Source: an uncultured Lysobacterales bacterium (lineage in GTDB: Bacteria > Pseudomonadota > Gammaproteobacteria > Xanthomonadales > SZUA-36). From it: 6,324 bases of DNA. Of the stretch, positions 4,419-6,324 are shown one piece after another. Under the pieces are notes generated by a model. That model was given only the letters and a program-made list of their open reading frames with translations. It did no database searches and was not told where the DNA came from. Within the stretch, counting starts at the first letter, position 1. Each line of letters opens with the position of its first letter. The stretch spans positions 1 to 6,324 of the forward strand of contig CALJWY010000156.1 in NCBI GenBank assembly GCA_937974465.1. The letters are read 5' to 3'. Both the position numbers and the translations under genes were made by a program.

Positions 4419-6324
4419 TCAGAAATACACGATCCCGGTAACCCCATAAACCCTGGGTTCGCCCAGTTGGTAATAGGGTTCCGTCTCGTAAAGCTTGCGA
4501 GGATCATTTCCAAAACCACCAAAACCCCTGGTTTGAACATCCTTGTCCGTCAGGTTGCGGCCCCATAGCGCCACACTCCAGCGATCGGTCTGATAGGACA
4601 GGCGCATATTTAGCAGGGTGTAACTATTGAGTTTTTCATTGTGATTGGCCGAGGCATAGGCTTTGCCCTTGCCCTCGATATCAGCTTGCGCAAACCAGTT
4701 GTCAGTGATGAAGAACTGTGCGCCGAACGCATACTGGGTTTCAGGTGCGTGTGCCTGGGCCCGGCCGCTCATGTCGTAGGGAATACCATTATCGAGATCG
4801 GCATCCGTGTGCGAATAACTCAGGTAATTCTTATATTCCGTATCTAACAATCCCAGGCTGCCAAACAGGTTGATGCTGTCCGTGGCTTGCCAGTTGGCTT
4901 CTATCTCGAGGCCCTTGTTAATGCCGCCTGACGCATTTTGCAGGCTGTCAATAAAATTACAGGGACAGGCCGGGGAGCCGGGGTCCACCGGTATCACGAT
5001 GGACTGTTTGACCTGCATGTCATCCCTGTCCTGGTAGAACACTGCGGCACTTACTGTCAGCGTGTCCTCCAGCCAACTGCCCTTTAAGCCAAGCTCATAG
5101 TTCCACATGGTTTCAGTACCGAACACCAGGTTTTCTGCAGGTATGGTGATGCCATCCTGCTCAAAATCCGGAATCTTGCTGGCCAATGCGGAATTGTATC
5201 CGCCGGCTTTATATCCACGCGACACCAGGCCATAGAGCAGGGTGCCGGAGCTGGTCAGGTGCTCCACAACCACCTTGCCTCCCCAGGAACTTTCGTCATC
5301 AGAGGCGCGATTGTCGCCTTCGACATTGTCATCGTAATCCCAGTCACGTGATTCGTATCGCAGGCCTGTGACAAATGTCCAGTTTTGCGCAAATGGCAGA
5401 TCCACCTGTCCGTAAGCGGCCGTGTTACGGGTGTCATACTGGCTATCAAAGTCACCGGAGTTGTAGGTGTACTGCCGCAGTAAAGATTGCTCCTGGTCGC
5501 GGTGGTAAAGACCCGCTACCCAGGCTGCCGCACCGCGACCATTGCTGGAAACCAGGCGAATGTCGGTGCTGGTATTGCGATTGTTACGAATATAGTTATC
5601 TGTTGACGAGTACCACCAGTCGAAACCCCAAAGCTCAGAATCACATTCGGTATTGTCACAAATTCCGGTATTGCTCCAGTCCTCGTCATAACCATATTCG
5701 GTATCTGCATCGACGCGGCTTAACAGCGCTTCAAGTGCCAGCGTGTCAGTGGCCCGCCAGGTGGCACTGAGAGCAGTCGCCAGGCTCTCCAGTGTGTCGT
5801 GACCCGGTTCGTCCGAGTAGGTGTTGCGGTTATTATCCAATGAAAAAGCGTCATAACCGTTATCCGCATCGCTATAAAACAAGGTGAAACCAAGCGACAA
5901 ATCATTGCTGACGTCCCAATGCAATTTTCCACGGGCCATGACTTCCCGTATGTCATTGCTTGAACGATTCAGAAAAACATTGTCGATATAGCCGTCATTG
6001 CGATTGCTTTGCAGTGCCATACGGAAACCCAGGGCCTCTGATATCGGGCCACCCAGTGCAGCGGAGGCAGTCATCCGGTTGTAATTACCGAGGGTCAGGT
6101 CAGCGCGCCCGTTAAATTCACCCCCGGGTTCGTTGGAGACCATGTTGATGAGGCCGGCCAGGGCATTGGCGCCAAAAAGCGTACCTTGCGGGCCGCGCAG
6201 AATTTCGACCTGCTGAATATCCAGGGTGCTGGCTGCACCACCGATACCGGTGAAGTCCATGCCATCAATGACCAGGCCAACGGAGGGGTTAACGGGTTCG
6301 ACGAACTGGCTGCGCTCTCCAATA
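4419..6324 (-). CDS. TonB-dependent outer-membrane receptor, N-terminus cut by the window edge
   Basis: About 634 residues are visible from 6323 down to the TGA at 4419-4421. The first Met at 6260 is not the start, because in-frame plug sequence (NPSVGLVIDGMDF) precedes it. The plug-domain signature VEILRGPQGTLFGANALAGLINMVSNEP spans visible residues 39-66. The rest is a long beta-barrel with alternating amphipathic strands and loops rich in Asp, Asn, Tyr and Ser. A late segment RMSYQTDRWSVALWGRNLTDK-like (the usual RNLTDK box) precedes the last strands, and the chain ends in VYGVTGIVYF, whose terminal Phe is the outer-membrane assembly signal. Such receptors import siderophores, haem, cobalamin, carbohydrates or other scarce ligands using TonB-ExbBD energy; the ligand here is unknown. 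Missing parts are the signal peptide, TonB box and early plug. Two cysteine pairs stand out (visible residues 222/227, and CPC at 4959-4967). The gene converges on csp and its promoter is outside the window. Confidence 0.95.
   Translation of the reverse strand, partial: IGERSQFVEPVNPSVGLVIDGMDFTGIGGAASTLDIQQVEILRGPQGTLFGANALAGLINMVSNEPGGEFNGRADLTLGNYNRMTASAALGGPISEALGFRMALQSNRNDGYIDNVFLNRSSNDIREVMARGKLHWDVSNDLSLGFTLFYSDADNGYDAFSLDNNRNTYSDEPGHDTLESLATALSATWRATDTLALEALLSRVDADTEYGYDEDWSNTGICDNTECDSELWGFDWWYSSTDNYIRNNRNTSTDIRLVSSNGRGAAAWVAGLYHRDQEQSLLRQYTYNSGDFDSQYDTRNTAAYGQVDLPFAQNWTFVTGLRYESRDWDYDDNVEGDNRASDDESSWGGKVVVEHLTSSGTLLYGLVSRGYKAGGYNSALASKIPDFEQDGITIPAENLVFGTETMWNYELGLKGSWLEDTLTVSAAVFYQDRDDMQVKQSIVIPVDPGSPACPCNFIDSLQNASGGINKGLEIEANWQATDSINLFGSLGLLDTEYKNYLSYSHTDADLDNGIPYDMSGRAQAHAPETQYAFGAQFFITDNWFAQADIEGKGKAYASANHNEKLNSYTLLNMRLSYQTDRWSVALWGRNLTDKDVQTRGFGGFGNDPRKLYETEPYYQLGEPRVYGVTGIVYF

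Noticed and set aside
4325..4540. 71-codon minus-strand frame overlapping the receptor 3' end and running past its stop
   Set aside because: It lies in another frame of a clearly coding region. The receptor already ends with a proper terminal Phe, so this is not a frameshifted continuation, and no family is recognised.

Overview
The window looks like chromosomal DNA of a gammaproteobacterium, probably a free-living, possibly marine, non-enteric one. YaiI, DbpA, YqfA/TrhA and the cold-shock protein all closely resemble their gammaproteobacterial versions as I remember them. The large TonB-dependent receptor is of the kind common in marine and aquatic lineages. Base composition looks even and moderate. 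I see no insertion sequence, integrase, tRNA, rRNA or CRISPR array. The taxonomy is inferred from remembered family resemblance, not from a search.

Positions 1-3649 hold six plus-strand genes packed head to tail: the 3' end of an AlkA-like DNA glycosylase, a double CDGSH iron-sulfur protein, YaiI (DUF188), the rRNA helicase DbpA, a hemolysin III/TrhA-type membrane protein, and a cadmium-resistance (Cad) family transporter. The junctions are a 4-base overlap, then gaps of 22, 1, 7 and 26 bases. This suggests one transcription unit with translational coupling. The functions (base-excision repair, Fe-S/redox, 23S rRNA assembly, membrane homeostasis, metal or ion export) do not form a known pathway. 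Stress or housekeeping co-expression is the most one can infer.

Positions 3650-4052 carry no convincing gene. The left half has only weak inverted repeats. The right half holds a candidate extended -10 promoter and a leader of about 167 nt with three predicted hairpins, ahead of a 67-residue cold-shock protein (4053-4256). A strong 13-bp terminator hairpin follows at 4277-4312. The layout recalls the long, structured leaders of cspA-type genes and is the most interesting non-coding element here.

Positions 4419-6324 are the minus-strand 3' portion of a TonB-dependent outer-membrane receptor. It converges on the cold-shock gene and runs off the right edge, so its signal peptide, TonB box and first part of the plug are missing. 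Its ligand cannot be told from the sequence. I found no clear undescribed multi-gene system; the findings are modest and graded accordingly.
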